Source: Lachnospiraceae bacterium
GTDB lineage: Bacteria > Bacillota > Clostridia > Lachnospirales > Lachnospiraceae
Direction of reading: 5' to 3'
Assembly (NCBI GenBank): GCA_026169045.1
Contig: JAPFDH010000087.1
Coordinates: 1-59,432, forward strand
Length of the DNA stretch: 59,432 nucleotides
The notes beneath the pieces are model-generated. The model was not told the origin of the DNA, did no database searches, and saw only the letters and a list, made by a program, of their open reading frames with translations. Below are positions 16,596-24,931 of this stretch, in pieces; within the stretch, counting starts at the first letter, position 1; the number at the start of each line of letters is the position of its first letter. A program made the translations under genes and the position numbers.

Positions 16596-17039
16596 TTATT
16601 TCAATAAGAAAGACAACAAACAAAACACAGCTCCCATAATAAAAGAAGATCCTCTGTATTGATTCAATACTTCTATAATTTTCTCTTCCCGTTTTATTCC
16701 GGCAAACAAGGTAACTATAATATTAAAGAAGCCAGTTAAAAACCAAATTCCCCCCAGATTCATACACGCCGACGTAATCGTATCAAAGGAATTGGATCCA
16801 ATTGCCAATTGAGGAGCAACAATAATCCACCCGCATAATATAAATATTACACTGGATATTTTACAGAACCGCAGATTTTTTTTCATATCCTGAGCCAAAC
16901 ATACAGATCGTTTCCGCAATGTAGCAATCACACATACCATCGATATCAAAACCAATGCAATCATAGCGATTCCACTGGAAAGATAAGACAAGCCCAAAAA
17001 TAATCCGGTCAATTCACCATTACTTACACCATTATTCAT
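16596..17039 (-). CDS. four-TM membrane protein
   Basis: 147 residues with four predicted membrane helices (SSGIAMIALVLISMVCVI; ISSVIFILCGWIIVAP; GGIWFLTGFFNIIVTLFAG; FIMGAVFCLLSFLL) and a basic loop after the first (RKRSVCLAQDMKKN). No recognised family. The frame continues to 17069 and there would overlap the end of the upstream gene, but GAGG nine bases before the ATG at 17039 makes the shorter form more likely. It is the second gene of the 12-gene operon. Confidence 0.68.
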   Translation of the reverse strand: MNNGVSNGELTGLFLGLSYLSSGIAMIALVLISMVCVIATLRKRSVCLAQDMKKNLRFCKISSVIFILCGWIIVAPQLAIGSNSFDTITSACMNLGGIWFLTGFFNIIVTLFAGIKREEKIIEVLNQYRGSSFIMGAVFCLLSFLLK

Positions 17040-17056
17040 ACTCGTTATCCTCTTTT

Positions 17057-18097
17057 CTATTTCATCCATCCCACAATGTTGCTTGCCACATGTTCAAACA
17101 AATATATAAACGCTTCGGATAATGCTCCCCAAAAAATACGTATTCGGCTTTCTTCTTCAAAAACATTTATTATCTCACCCACACCATTTGCAAACATTTG
17201 CGACAACTGGGGACCATTGGTTTCCGTTATAAGCAGCCATCCTTTTCCCAAATTTTCAAAAAGTATTTCTGCCCTGTTTCCGGCACGCTGTAAATTATCT
17301 ATCAGAAGTTCACTCTTCACGCCTAAAATCGGCATCGTTATATCGCTGCCATATTTAATCAACACATATAATAAACAAATTCCTGAACATGCCAAAAATA
17401 TTTTTGCAACATAACTTTGCATTTTACTGAACGAGTAAAACAAACAGATTGGCATATCTTTCTCTGATTTTTGCTCCACTGTTTTCTTCTCTTTTTCTCT
17501 TGGTTTTTCTTGCCTGACTCCTTCCTTTTCCCTTTTGGTTTCCTTACTTTTCTCGTAAAATGTTTTCTTTCCCGATCGGGTTCTTTCATATTCCCACTTT
17601 GCCATGGGATATACAAACTCTGCTTCTTTTTGTGTTAGCAGATATAATAACCGTCCATAATCCGCGCCCTGGTATTTTTTTCCCCATTCGTAAATGCCTT
17701 CCGTATAATTTTCTCCCAGAAAACACCATACATGTTTATCATATTCTAGAGGAGATCCATAAATAAACCCCTCTCTGTACTCTCCAATTACATACAGAAA
17801 TCCATCATACCAAAACCACCGATCAATCAAGATATTATTTTTTTCTATTTCAAGTTGAACCGCTTTCTCTGCATTTTTTCTTTCATTCTTTGAAATTGGT
17901 CCCTTTTCCCCAATCAGTACCTGGTGATTTGCACCAGCATCCATCCCCACATAAATTACACCTTGTTCATTTTCCGCCAATGGATACTGAATACGATACT
18001 TGTGATTCTGATCTTCGGAAAAAATATACATTTCTTCTTCTAATATATCACGCCTTATCCCTGCTTTTCTTTTACTCTTTTCAGTCGTATCTGTCAT
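17057..18097 (-). CDS. pseudokinase-like membrane protein, first gene of the ESCRT-like operon
   Basis: 346 residues. Residues about 30-115 read like the N-lobe of a Ser/Thr kinase (YRIQYPLAENEQGVIYVGMD, QVLIGEKGP, an acidic helix with EIEKNN, then FLYVIGEYREGF, comparable to 'lylVmEy..G'). The Gly-rich loop is degenerate, and no HRD or DFG motif follows, so catalysis is unlikely. A Lys/Glu-rich linker (about 175-215) precedes a membrane helix (about 231-247) and a C-terminal domain of 100 residues with two amphipathic segments, probably outside the cell. A receptor or regulatory subunit is a reasonable guess. AAGGGG precedes the ATG. Confidence 0.65.
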   Translation of the reverse strand: MTDTTEKSKRKAGIRRDILEEEMYIFSEDQNHKYRIQYPLAENEQGVIYVGMDAGANHQVLIGEKGPISKNERKNAEKAVQLEIEKNNILIDRWFWYDGFLYVIGEYREGFIYGSPLEYDKHVWCFLGENYTEGIYEWGKKYQGADYGRLLYLLTQKEAEFVYPMAKWEYERTRSGKKTFYEKSKETKREKEGVRQEKPREKEKKTVEQKSEKDMPICLFYSFSKMQSYVAKIFLACSGICLLYVLIKYGSDITMPILGVKSELLIDNLQRAGNRAEILFENLGKGWLLITETNGPQLSQMFANGVGEIINVFEEESRIRIFWGALSEAFIYLFEHVASNIVGWMK

Positions 18098-18413
18098 ACC
18101 CCTGACCCCTTTTTCACTACTACCACTCTATATAACTGTATAAATTGTAATTATTTTTTCTCAATTTATAGTATTTTTTGTTATATTTATGAATATATTC
18201 CTTTTATACATTAAATTATTATAGCATTATTCCGTATTTTTTTCTACCATATCACTACATTTTTCTTAATTTTTATTTACATTTTACATACAAGCTTTTG
18301 CATTTTTATTCATAATATCTAATTATTTCTACTTTTCAAACAATACATATTATCCAATGGTTCAAATCCCTTGCCTAAATTGAGACCAGCCTGTATGAGA
18401 CCGGTAACACAAA
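18098..18413. other. AT-rich leader of the ESCRT-like operon
   Basis: No gene is supported between the riboswitch terminator and the operon's first ATG. The stretch is extremely AT-rich, which is unusual compared with the short gaps elsewhere in the locus. It holds a possible promoter at 18137-18164. No thiamine gene or remnant could be recognised. Confidence 0.6.
18137..18164 (-). promoter_or_regulatory. possible promoter of the 12-gene operon
   Basis: On the minus strand TTGAGA (18159-18164), 16 bases, TATACA (18137-18142). The match is moderate (-10 has 4 of 6 consensus bases), but it lies 40 bases ahead of the first gene of the operon. Confidence 0.4.
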
Positions 18414-18439
18414 AGGCGATATCCACCAAGATATCGCCT
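18414..18439 (-). terminator. terminator of the TPP riboswitch expression platform
   Basis: A perfect 10-bp stem (AGGCGATATC / GATATCGCCT) with a 6-base loop, followed on the minus strand by TTTTGTGTT. It begins about 20 bases after the riboswitch aptamer, as expected for a transcription-terminating switch. Confidence 0.8.
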
Positions 18440-18458
18440 ATAAAAAATAGCTTATGCA

Positions 18459-18546
18459 TTCTACTTCCTACGTTGGCATTACCCAAATCAGGTGAAAGGG
18501 TCGAAGTTGGATGACTTCCTCTCAGCCTGCACACAAGCTCCCCTGT
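18459..18546 (-). ncRNA. TPP riboswitch (THI element)
   Basis: The minus strand shows the TPP aptamer landmarks in order: GGGGAGC start, GGCTGAGAGG, the CGACCCTTTCACCTGATTTGGGTAATGCC core and CGTAGGAAG. These are the pyrimidine- and pyrophosphate-binding helices of the family. A terminator follows at 18414-18439. The usual target, a thiamine synthesis or transport gene, is missing: the next gene is the first of the ESCRT-like operon, about 320 bases past the terminator. The upstream kinase gene ends 23 bases before the aptamer. Confidence 0.92.
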
Positions 18547-18568
18547 TTATTATTCGATTTTTCTGATA

Positions 18569-20167
18569 CTACATTTTCTCCACTGCCGTTTGTTCGATGG
18601 CCAGTCCTCTCTTATAGGTTTTGATAAATTCATTAAATCCGGCAACATCTCTTGCATCTGGCTGCATCTCTTCTGCCTTCTGATCCGCAAATACAGTATC
18701 ATTCAAATATTGGCTCAAAGATTCTCCTGCCTTTTTATGAACAAGATAGGAAGCCAACAGAGCAATTCCCCATGCTCCACCTTCACCGGCAGTTTCCATC
18801 ACTTGCACCGGTACATCAATGGCAGCAGCCATAATTCTTTGACCGACTCCTTTTGTCTTAAACAAACCTCCATGGCCCAAAATTTTTTCCAACTGCACAT
18901 GTTCCTCTTTTAATAAGATATCCATACCCATTTTTAATGCTGCAAGAGACGTGTACAAATGCACACGCATGAAGTTGGATAAATTAAACCGACTATCCGG
19001 TCTTCTTACAAATAGAGGACGCCCCTCTTCAAAACCGGTAATGGTTTCTCCTGAAAAATAGTTGTATGCCAACAATCCGCCGCAATCCGGATCCCCTTCC
19101 AACGCTTTTCTGTAAAGTGTGGAGAACAGCTGATCCATATCTACCGTCATTCCCATAGCATTGGAATACTCTTTAAACAGAGCCACCCAGGCATTTAAAT
19201 CCGACGTACAATTGTTACAGTGTACCATTCCTACCAAACTGCCATCCGGTGTGGTAACCATATCAATTTCTTCATGCACACGCTCCAGTTCCTTTTCCAT
19301 AACCACCATAGCAAACACAGAAGTACCTGCTGAGACATTTCCTGTCCGAACAGCTACACTATTTGTGGCTGTCATACCGGTTCCTGCATCCCCTTCCGGT
19401 GGACATAAAGGAATGCCTGCTTCCAGTGTTCCACTGGGATCCAGTAATTTTGCACCTTCTTTTGTCAAAACACCGGCCTCTTCCCCTGCTACAAGCACAG
19501 TTGGCAATATGTCTTTTAATTTCCATGGATAAGCCCTTTCAGCAATCAACTCATCAAACTGCTGAATCATTCTTTGGTTATAGTCCTTTTTCTCCACATC
19601 AATTGGGAACATTCCCGATGCATCTCCTACACCCAAAACTTTTTTTCCGGACATTTTCCAATGTACATATCCGGACAATGTTGTAAGAAATGTCACGTCT
19701 TTTACATGCTCTTCCCCGTTCAGAATCGCCTGATATAAATGGGCAATGCTCCATCTTTGCGGGATATTATATTGAAACAGTAATGTCAATTCTTTTGCTG
19801 CCTGTCCCGTCATCGTGTTTCTCCAGGTACGGAAAGGAACTAAAATTTCTCCATTTTCGTTAAATGCCATATATCCATGCATCATGGCAGAAAAACCAAT
19901 ACCTGCCAACCGCTTTATATCCACTCCGTACTGTTTTTTTACATCCTCTCTTAAATCCCGATAACACTCCTGTAATCCGGTCCACACGTCTTCCAAATGA
20001 TAGGTCCAAATATCATTTTCCAACCGATTCTCCCATCCGAAACTTCCGGAAGCTATGGGAACATTGGTTTCATCAATCAGAACCGCCTTAATACGTGTGG
20101 AACCCAACTCAATTCCCAACACTGCCTTTCCGGCTTCCACTTGTTCTCTTATTCTTGCAGTATCCAT
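18569..20167 (-). CDS. FGGY-family carbohydrate kinase
   Basis: 532 residues of the FGGY sugar-kinase fold, which phosphorylates a cytoplasmic sugar with ATP. The N-terminal phosphate motif [15 protein letters not shown] (18-32), the substrate-domain segment [16 protein letters not shown], and the C-terminal ATP-binding portion ([36 protein letters not shown]) are visible. It is longer than xylulokinase (about 490) and resembles an uncharacterised branch, so no substrate is assigned. It lies downstream of a PTS gene and a GH88 enzyme on the same strand, suggesting that it handles a monosaccharide freed from imported oligosaccharides. AAAGGAG precedes the ATG. A stem-loop lies upstream at 20231-20259. 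Confidence 0.85.
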   Translation of the reverse strand: MDTARIREQVEAGKAVLGIELGSTRIKAVLIDETNVPIASGSFGWENRLENDIWTYHLEDVWTGLQECYRDLREDVKKQYGVDIKRLAGIGFSAMMHGYMAFNENGEILVPFRTWRNTMTGQAAKELTLLFQYNIPQRWSIAHLYQAILNGEEHVKDVTFLTTLSGYVHWKMSGKKVLGVGDASGMFPIDVEKKDYNQRMIQQFDELIAERAYPWKLKDILPTVLVAGEEAGVLTKEGAKLLDPSGTLEAGIPLCPPEGDAGTGMTATNSVAVRTGNVSAGTSVFAMVVMEKELERVHEEIDMVTTPDGSLVGMVHCNNCTSDLNAWVALFKEYSNAMGMTVDMDQLFSTLYRKALEGDPDCGGLLAYNYFSGETITGFEEGRPLFVRRPDSRFNLSNFMRVHLYTSLAALKMGMDILLKEEHVQLEKILGHGGLFKTKGVGQRIMAAAIDVPVQVMETAGEGGAWGIALLASYLVHKKAGESLSQYLNDTVFADQKAEEMQPDARDVAGFNEFIKTYKRGLAIEQTAVEKM

Positions 20168-20230
20168 ATGTATTCTCCTTTTACTTGTTTACTGTTTCAT
20201 TACTTCATAGATTACCTTCATTATAGCGAA

Positions 20231-20259
20231 GAAGAGAGGAATTTTCAATTCCTCTCTTC
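20231..20259 (-). other. perfect 13-bp stem-loop abutting a TATAAT
   Basis: GAAGAGAGGAATT / AATTCCTCTCTTC with a 3-base loop, between the PTS gene and the FGGY kinase gene. No T tract follows on either strand, so a simple terminator is unlikely. On the minus strand TATAAT comes 2 bases after the stem, so the hairpin may overlap a kinase promoter or protect an mRNA end. Confidence 0.5.
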
Positions 20260-20342
20260 CATGAAAAAGTATCCTGGAGCGATTATTTTCTCTTTTCTTT
20301 ACGCCTCACATACTTTTTACTTTTTGTTTCCATTTTCTCTGC

Positions 20343-22517
20343 TCATTTAACTTCCAGAATTCCATCTCCGACACTGGTTTTTCCCGTTTTTATCGTTTTT
20401 ATCTCTTCATATGCATCCGTATTTGTAACGATCACCGGTGTAACCAGACGGTATCCTTCTTTTGTGATTCCATCCATATCAAATTCTGCCAGCAATTCAC
20501 CTTTCTTTATAGATGCCCCCTGCGCTGTATGGATGGTAAAATGGTTACCGTTTAATTTTACAGTATCCAATCCAATATGAATCAATACTTCCACACCATC
20601 TTCGGATGTTAAGCCCAATGCATGTTTTGTATCAAATACCATATTGACCGTTCCGTCAAACGGTGCAAAAACCTTGCCTTCTTCTGGTTCGATGGCTACA
20701 CCTTCTCCCAGCATTCCTTCTGAAAAGACTCCATCATTGACCTGTGCAAGATCAATAACCGTTCCATGAATCGGCGCAAAAATTATTTTACTGGCTCCTT
20801 CCGCTTCTTTGGCACAATCCTTACTCTCATTTCCGTCAATTTCAGGCACCTCTTTCACGGCTTCATCCAGCACCTCATGCTCTGCCTCCGGACTGTCCAG
20901 ATATTCTTCCAGGTTTGCTTTAATTACAGTAACCTGCGGTCCGTAAATGACCTGAACACCCTGTCCTTTTTTCACCACACCTCTGGCGCCGGTCTGCTTC
21001 AATATGGCATCAGAAACTTTGGCTGAATCTTTTACCGTAATTCGCAAACGCGTTGCACAGCAATCCACGTCACTGATGTTTGCTTTTCCTCCCAATCCTT
21101 TTGTAATCGCGGCACTAACCGAATCATTTCCTTTTGTTTTCTGATCAGAGGATGTTGTATTTCCTGCTCTCTTTGCATTAACATCTGCTTTTGTATATAA
21201 TTTTGTTTCCTCTTCATCGTCTTCTCTTCCAGGTGTCTTAAAATTAAATTTCTTTATTAAAAAGCTAAATATTACATAATATAAAACAAAATAAACAATT
21301 CCTACGGGAATCACCAGCATCCAACTTGTTTTTTCATTTCCCTGCAAAATTCCGAATAAAAGAAAATCTAAAAATCCGCCGGAAAAAGTCAATCCTACCG
21401 CTATATTCAGCATATGGGCAACCATATACGCTGATCCGGCTAAAACTACCTGTACAACAAACAATGCCGGGGCAACAAACAAGAAAGAAAATTCCAGAGG
21501 TTCCGTAATACCGGTCATCATACATGCCAGTGAAGCAGAAAGCAAAAGTCCTCCCACAGCTTTTCTTTTTTCCGGTTTTGCACACCGGTACATGGCCAGG
21601 GCAGCTCCCGGAAGGCCAAATATCATAAATATAAATTCACCTGAAAAATATCTTGTGGCATCCGCACTGAAATGTGCTACATTGGCAGAATCAGCAAGTT
21701 GTGCAAAGAAAATATTTTGTCCTCCCTGTACCATCTGTCCGGCCACTTCCATAGTACCGCCCACTGCGGTCTGCCAAAACGGCATGTAAAAAACATGATG
21801 AAGGCCAAAAGGAATCAATGCTCGTTTAATCAGACCAAATATAAGGGTTCCTACATATCCGGTTCCCGTCACCAGACCGCCCAGCGCATAAATTCCATTT
21901 TGGATCGTTGGCCATATAAAATAAAGCAGAATACCAACGAACATATATACCAAAGTAGAGATAATAGGAACAAATCTGGATCCACCAAAAAACGAAAGTG
22001 CATTGGGGAGCTGAATTTTATGAAACCGGTTATGAAGGGATGCGACACCCAACCCCACTATAATTCCACCAAAAACTCCCATCTGCAGTGTTTGAATTCC
22101 GCAAGACGAAGCAATTGTTCCCTCCAGCACGCTATCCGCAATCGTTCCGTCATCCAGAATCTTTCCATTTACAATCAACATTCCGCTAATAGCCACATTC
22201 ATAACAAAATACGCAATCAACGCGGAAAGTGCCGAAACTTCTTTCTCTTTTTTTGCCATACCGATTGCTACTCCCACAGCAAAAATAATCGGCAAATTGT
22301 CAAATATGGCACTTCCCACTTTATTCATAATGATGAGAAGTCCGTGAAGAAAGGTTCCCTCTCCCAAAATAGACTGCAGACCATATGTGGCAATCGTTGT
22401 TTCATTTGTAAACGAACTGCCAATCCCCAGCAAAAGTCCTGCTACCGGCAAAATAGCAATGGGAAGCATAAAACTACGACCAACTCTTTGCAGCACACCA
22501 AATACCTTATCTTTCAT
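20343..22517 (-). CDS. PTS transporter, glucose/N-acetylglucosamine type, EIICBA fusion
   Basis: 724 residues covering the membrane and phosphotransfer parts of a glucose-family PTS permease. EIIC (about 1-420, ten or so membrane helices) has the GITEP substrate loop (336-340). EIIB (about 465-540) has the phosphorylated Cys487 in CATRLR. EIIA (about 575-724) has His647 in VLIHIGLD and the partner His632 in KHALGL. Substrate class within the Glc family (glucose, GlcNAc or glucosides) cannot be fixed by eye; NagE/PtsG-type domain order C-B-A is seen. It is followed by an FGGY kinase and preceded by GH88. GGAGG is well placed before the ATG. Confidence 0.93.
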   Translation of the reverse strand: MKDKVFGVLQRVGRSFMLPIAILPVAGLLLGIGSSFTNETTIATYGLQSILGEGTFLHGLLIIMNKVGSAIFDNLPIIFAVGVAIGMAKKEKEVSALSALIAYFVMNVAISGMLIVNGKILDDGTIADSVLEGTIASSCGIQTLQMGVFGGIIVGLGVASLHNRFHKIQLPNALSFFGGSRFVPIISTLVYMFVGILLYFIWPTIQNGIYALGGLVTGTGYVGTLIFGLIKRALIPFGLHHVFYMPFWQTAVGGTMEVAGQMVQGGQNIFFAQLADSANVAHFSADATRYFSGEFIFMIFGLPGAALAMYRCAKPEKRKAVGGLLLSASLACMMTGITEPLEFSFLFVAPALFVVQVVLAGSAYMVAHMLNIAVGLTFSGGFLDFLLFGILQGNEKTSWMLVIPVGIVYFVLYYVIFSFLIKKFNFKTPGREDDEEETKLYTKADVNAKRAGNTTSSDQKTKGNDSVSAAITKGLGGKANISDVDCCATRLRITVKDSAKVSDAILKQTGARGVVKKGQGVQVIYGPQVTVIKANLEEYLDSPEAEHEVLDEAVKEVPEIDGNESKDCAKEAEGASKIIFAPIHGTVIDLAQVNDGVFSEGMLGEGVAIEPEEGKVFAPFDGTVNMVFDTKHALGLTSEDGVEVLIHIGLDTVKLNGNHFTIHTAQGASIKKGELLAEFDMDGITKEGYRLVTPVIVTNTDAYEEIKTIKTGKTSVGDGILEVK

Positions 22518-22631
22518 ATAAACCTCCTTCTTTTTTGTATTCTTACCGCTTCTATTATATCATAAACAACATGTTACGGCTTCCATAAAATGACTATGTT
22601 ACAACAAATTTTTGCTTTCTGAAACGCCTAT

Positions 22632-23741
22632 TTAAAAAATCCCCTTTTTATTTTGAGCCTTCAGTAAACCTTCTGTAAAAAAGAAGTCTCCATAAATGAT
22701 AGGAACATTAATGTGCCTTTTCTTAAGACAATTCACTGTTCCGCCCAGAATCATTGCCTGACTGTTTGGTTCATTATCAAAACGAATATCATATAATGCT
22801 TTCAAAATCTCCATTCCCTGTTTTTTATAAAAGTTTTTTTCCGCTTCATCTTCCAGTAAATTTGATAATTCCATTAATCCGCTGGCCACACATGCCGATG
22901 CTGACGCATCCTTTACCCACTGTAAATCCGGTGTAGAACGAAAATCCCAATAGGGCACCTTATCTTCCGGAAGATGCGAAAGAAAATAATTTGCCATATT
23001 TCTGGCTGTATTTAAGCATTCCTTTTTTCCCGTCTCTCGATACGCCACTGCCATTCCATAAATCGCCCATGCCTGACCTCTTGACCAGGCGGTACCCGTA
23101 TTCAAAGCCTGACCGCTGATTGCTTCAATTTTTTCTCCTGTATAAGGATCAAAACTTACAATATGTGGAACCGTATAATCATCACGGACGAAATGTTTCA
23201 ATACTGTATCCGTATGCTCACAGGCGATATGATAAAAACGCGGATCGTCAGTTTCTTTTGATGCCCAGAACAGCAAAGAAAGATTCATCATACAGTCAAT
23301 TAATGCCCACCCTTTTGCATTGGGATTTACTTCATCCGTCCAAGCACGGATAAACTTTCCAGCCGGATTAAATCGTCCCGCTAAATGGCTGGCTGCTTTT
23401 AATCCTCTGATCTGTGCTTCTTTATTTCCGGTCAAACGATAATCCATCACAGCAGATGGCATCCACATAAATCCCACATCATGGTGAATATGAATAAAAC
23501 CATCCAAAATTTCATCCAATTCTTTCTCTAATTTTATTGCCAACTCTTTTGCCGCTTCATTGCCCCGTTCTCTGTATAACAGCCACAGCATCCCTGGCCA
23601 AAATCCGGACGTCCAAAATTTTTTTTCCTCATGATTGTATTTTCCGTCATAGGCTACATGAGGAAAATATGCTCCGATCTCTGTAATGTTCTTCTCAATC
23701 TTATCAAGACATCTCGTCAATGCTTCTTCCTGCCACTCCAT
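22632..23741 (-). CDS. GH88 unsaturated glucuronyl hydrolase
   Basis: 369 residues. Cleaves the unsaturated uronic acid left at the non-reducing end by polysaccharide lyases, by hydration of its double bond. The alpha6/alpha6 barrel pattern is clear (KFWTSGFWPGMLWLLY; TSWxRGQAWAIYG-like segment GTAWSRGQAWAIYG; FRSTPDLQWVKDASASA). With the ATG at 23741, which has GGGAGG upstream, the two key acids fall at Asp88 (HHDVGF) and Asp149 (LIDCMMN), the positions known for the Bacillus UGL enzyme. There is no signal peptide, so it acts on imported oligosaccharides. It precedes the PTS gene on the same strand; no lyase is present in the window. Confidence 0.92.
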   Translation of the reverse strand: MEWQEEALTRCLDKIEKNITEIGAYFPHVAYDGKYNHEEKKFWTSGFWPGMLWLLYRERGNEAAKELAIKLEKELDEILDGFIHIHHDVGFMWMPSAVMDYRLTGNKEAQIRGLKAASHLAGRFNPAGKFIRAWTDEVNPNAKGWALIDCMMNLSLLFWASKETDDPRFYHIACEHTDTVLKHFVRDDYTVPHIVSFDPYTGEKIEAISGQALNTGTAWSRGQAWAIYGMAVAYRETGKKECLNTARNMANYFLSHLPEDKVPYWDFRSTPDLQWVKDASASACVASGLMELSNLLEDEAEKNFYKKQGMEILKALYDIRFDNEPNSQAMILGGTVNCLKKRHINVPIIYGDFFFTEGLLKAQNKKGIF

Positions 23742-23977
23742 TCCCGTATCCTCCCACATTATTTTTTCAATATATGAATCCTTTATCTTTTAACTTTACA
23801 ATACCATAAAAATGTAAAAAGAAACAGACTCTTTTCTATACAATCCGCAATTTCCGTGTTACAATTAAAGTAACATTTATAAGAAATGCGTGTAATCTCA
23901 CATGAAAGGAGCCAAAAGCCAATCTGCCATTGCGATAAAAGCATGCCCGGTATTGGCACATGGTAAGGTATACGATT

Positions 23978-24829
23978 ATGCATCCTATTATTTTAAGTGC
24001 TGACAGTACCTGCGATCTGGACACCGAACTAAAGGAACGCTACCAGGTACAATATTTTCCATTCCACATAATCCTAGATGGAAACGATTATCAGGACAAT
24101 GTGGATATTACCCCCAACGAAATATATCAAGCTTACTACGACAAAAAGATCCTTCCCAAAACCTCCGCAATCAATGTGGAAGAATATCGAAATCACTTTC
24201 TTCCCTGGGTTCAAAACGGTTACGAGGTTATTCATATTAATCTGGGAAGCGCCCTGTCCAGTGCCCATCAAAACTGCCGTCTGGCCGCTGAAGAATTGGG
24301 GCATGTCCATGTCATTGACAGCGGAAACCTCTCTACCGGAACCGGACTTTTAGTCGTAGCAGCCGGAAAAATGATTCAAGAAGGACTCCCTGCCGAAGAA
24401 ATCGCCCAACGTCTTCGGGAACATACAAAAAACTGCCATGCCAGCTTCATTTTGGATACACTTACCTTTATGCATGCCGGTGGACGATGTTCCTCTGTTG
24501 CCGCCCTGGGAGCTAATCTTTTAAAATTAAAGCCATGCATTGAAGTGGACAATCATGACGGAAGCATGCATGTGGGCAAAAAATATCGTGGAACACTGGA
24601 AAATGTCCTCGTAAAATATACAAAAGATCAATTGAGTCAATATTCCAATATTAGTTCCGATCTTTTATTTATCACCCATTCCGGTATCGATGAGCACTTT
24701 ATCCGTCTGGTAAAAGAAACCGCTCTATCCATAATCAGTTTTAAAGAAGTTCACATTACAACAGCAAGCTGTACCATTTCCAGCCACTGTGGTCCCAATA
24801 CTCTTGGCGTATTATTTGAAACTCTTTAA
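23978..24829 (+). CDS. DegV family fatty-acid-binding protein
   Basis: 283 residues. DegV/FakB-type fold: the N-terminus IILSADSTCDLDTELKERY carries the family's DST motif, PKTSAINVEEY holds the TSQ-like loop, SALSSAHQNC the lipid-head contact and DSGNLSTGTGLLV the second ligand loop, with LDTLTFMHAGGRCSS near the middle. Known members bind a fatty acid and present it to the kinase FakA; whether this one does is inference. No fakA is nearby. The ATG at 23978 is preceded by AAGG; an in-frame ATG at 23960 has no good site. It is transcribed alone toward hppA, with a shared terminator. Confidence 0.9.
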   Translation: MHPIILSADSTCDLDTELKERYQVQYFPFHIILDGNDYQDNVDITPNEIYQAYYDKKILPKTSAINVEEYRNHFLPWVQNGYEVIHINLGSALSSAHQNCRLAAEELGHVHVIDSGNLSTGTGLLVVAAGKMIQEGLPAEEIAQRLREHTKNCHASFILDTLTFMHAGGRCSSVAALGANLLKLKPCIEVDNHDGSMHVGKKYRGTLENVLVKYTKDQLSQYSNISSDLLFITHSGIDEHFIRLVKETALSIISFKEVHITTASCTISSHCGPNTLGVLFETL

Positions 24830-24838
24830 CAAAAAAAT

Positions 24839-24883
24839 ATAAGAGAAACCGATCGTTGTAAGTACTATTTCGGTTTCTCTTAT
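24839..24883. terminator. bidirectional terminator between DegV gene and hppA
   Basis: A perfect 14-bp stem (ATAAGAGAAACCGA / TCGGTTTCTCTTAT) with a 17-base loop. The minus side is followed by a T-rich run (TTTTTTTG) and the plus side by TCTTTAT, so it can serve both convergent genes. Confidence 0.88.
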
Positions 24884-24931
24884 TCTTTATAAACAAATAT
24901 TATCTTTGCATACCGATTAAAATCAATCTTT

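Noticed and set aside
18350-18380. GGTTCAAATCCC resembling a tRNA T-loop
   Set aside because: The flanking T-stem does not pair fully and no D- or anticodon arm is found.
18319-18534. 71-codon frame on the minus strand
   Set aside because: It runs through the TPP riboswitch and its terminator, so it is a chance frame over structured RNA.
21672-22565. 297-codon plus-strand frame opposite the PTS gene
   Set aside because: It is antisense to a clear EIIC domain, has no ribosome site and its product is low-complexity without motifs.
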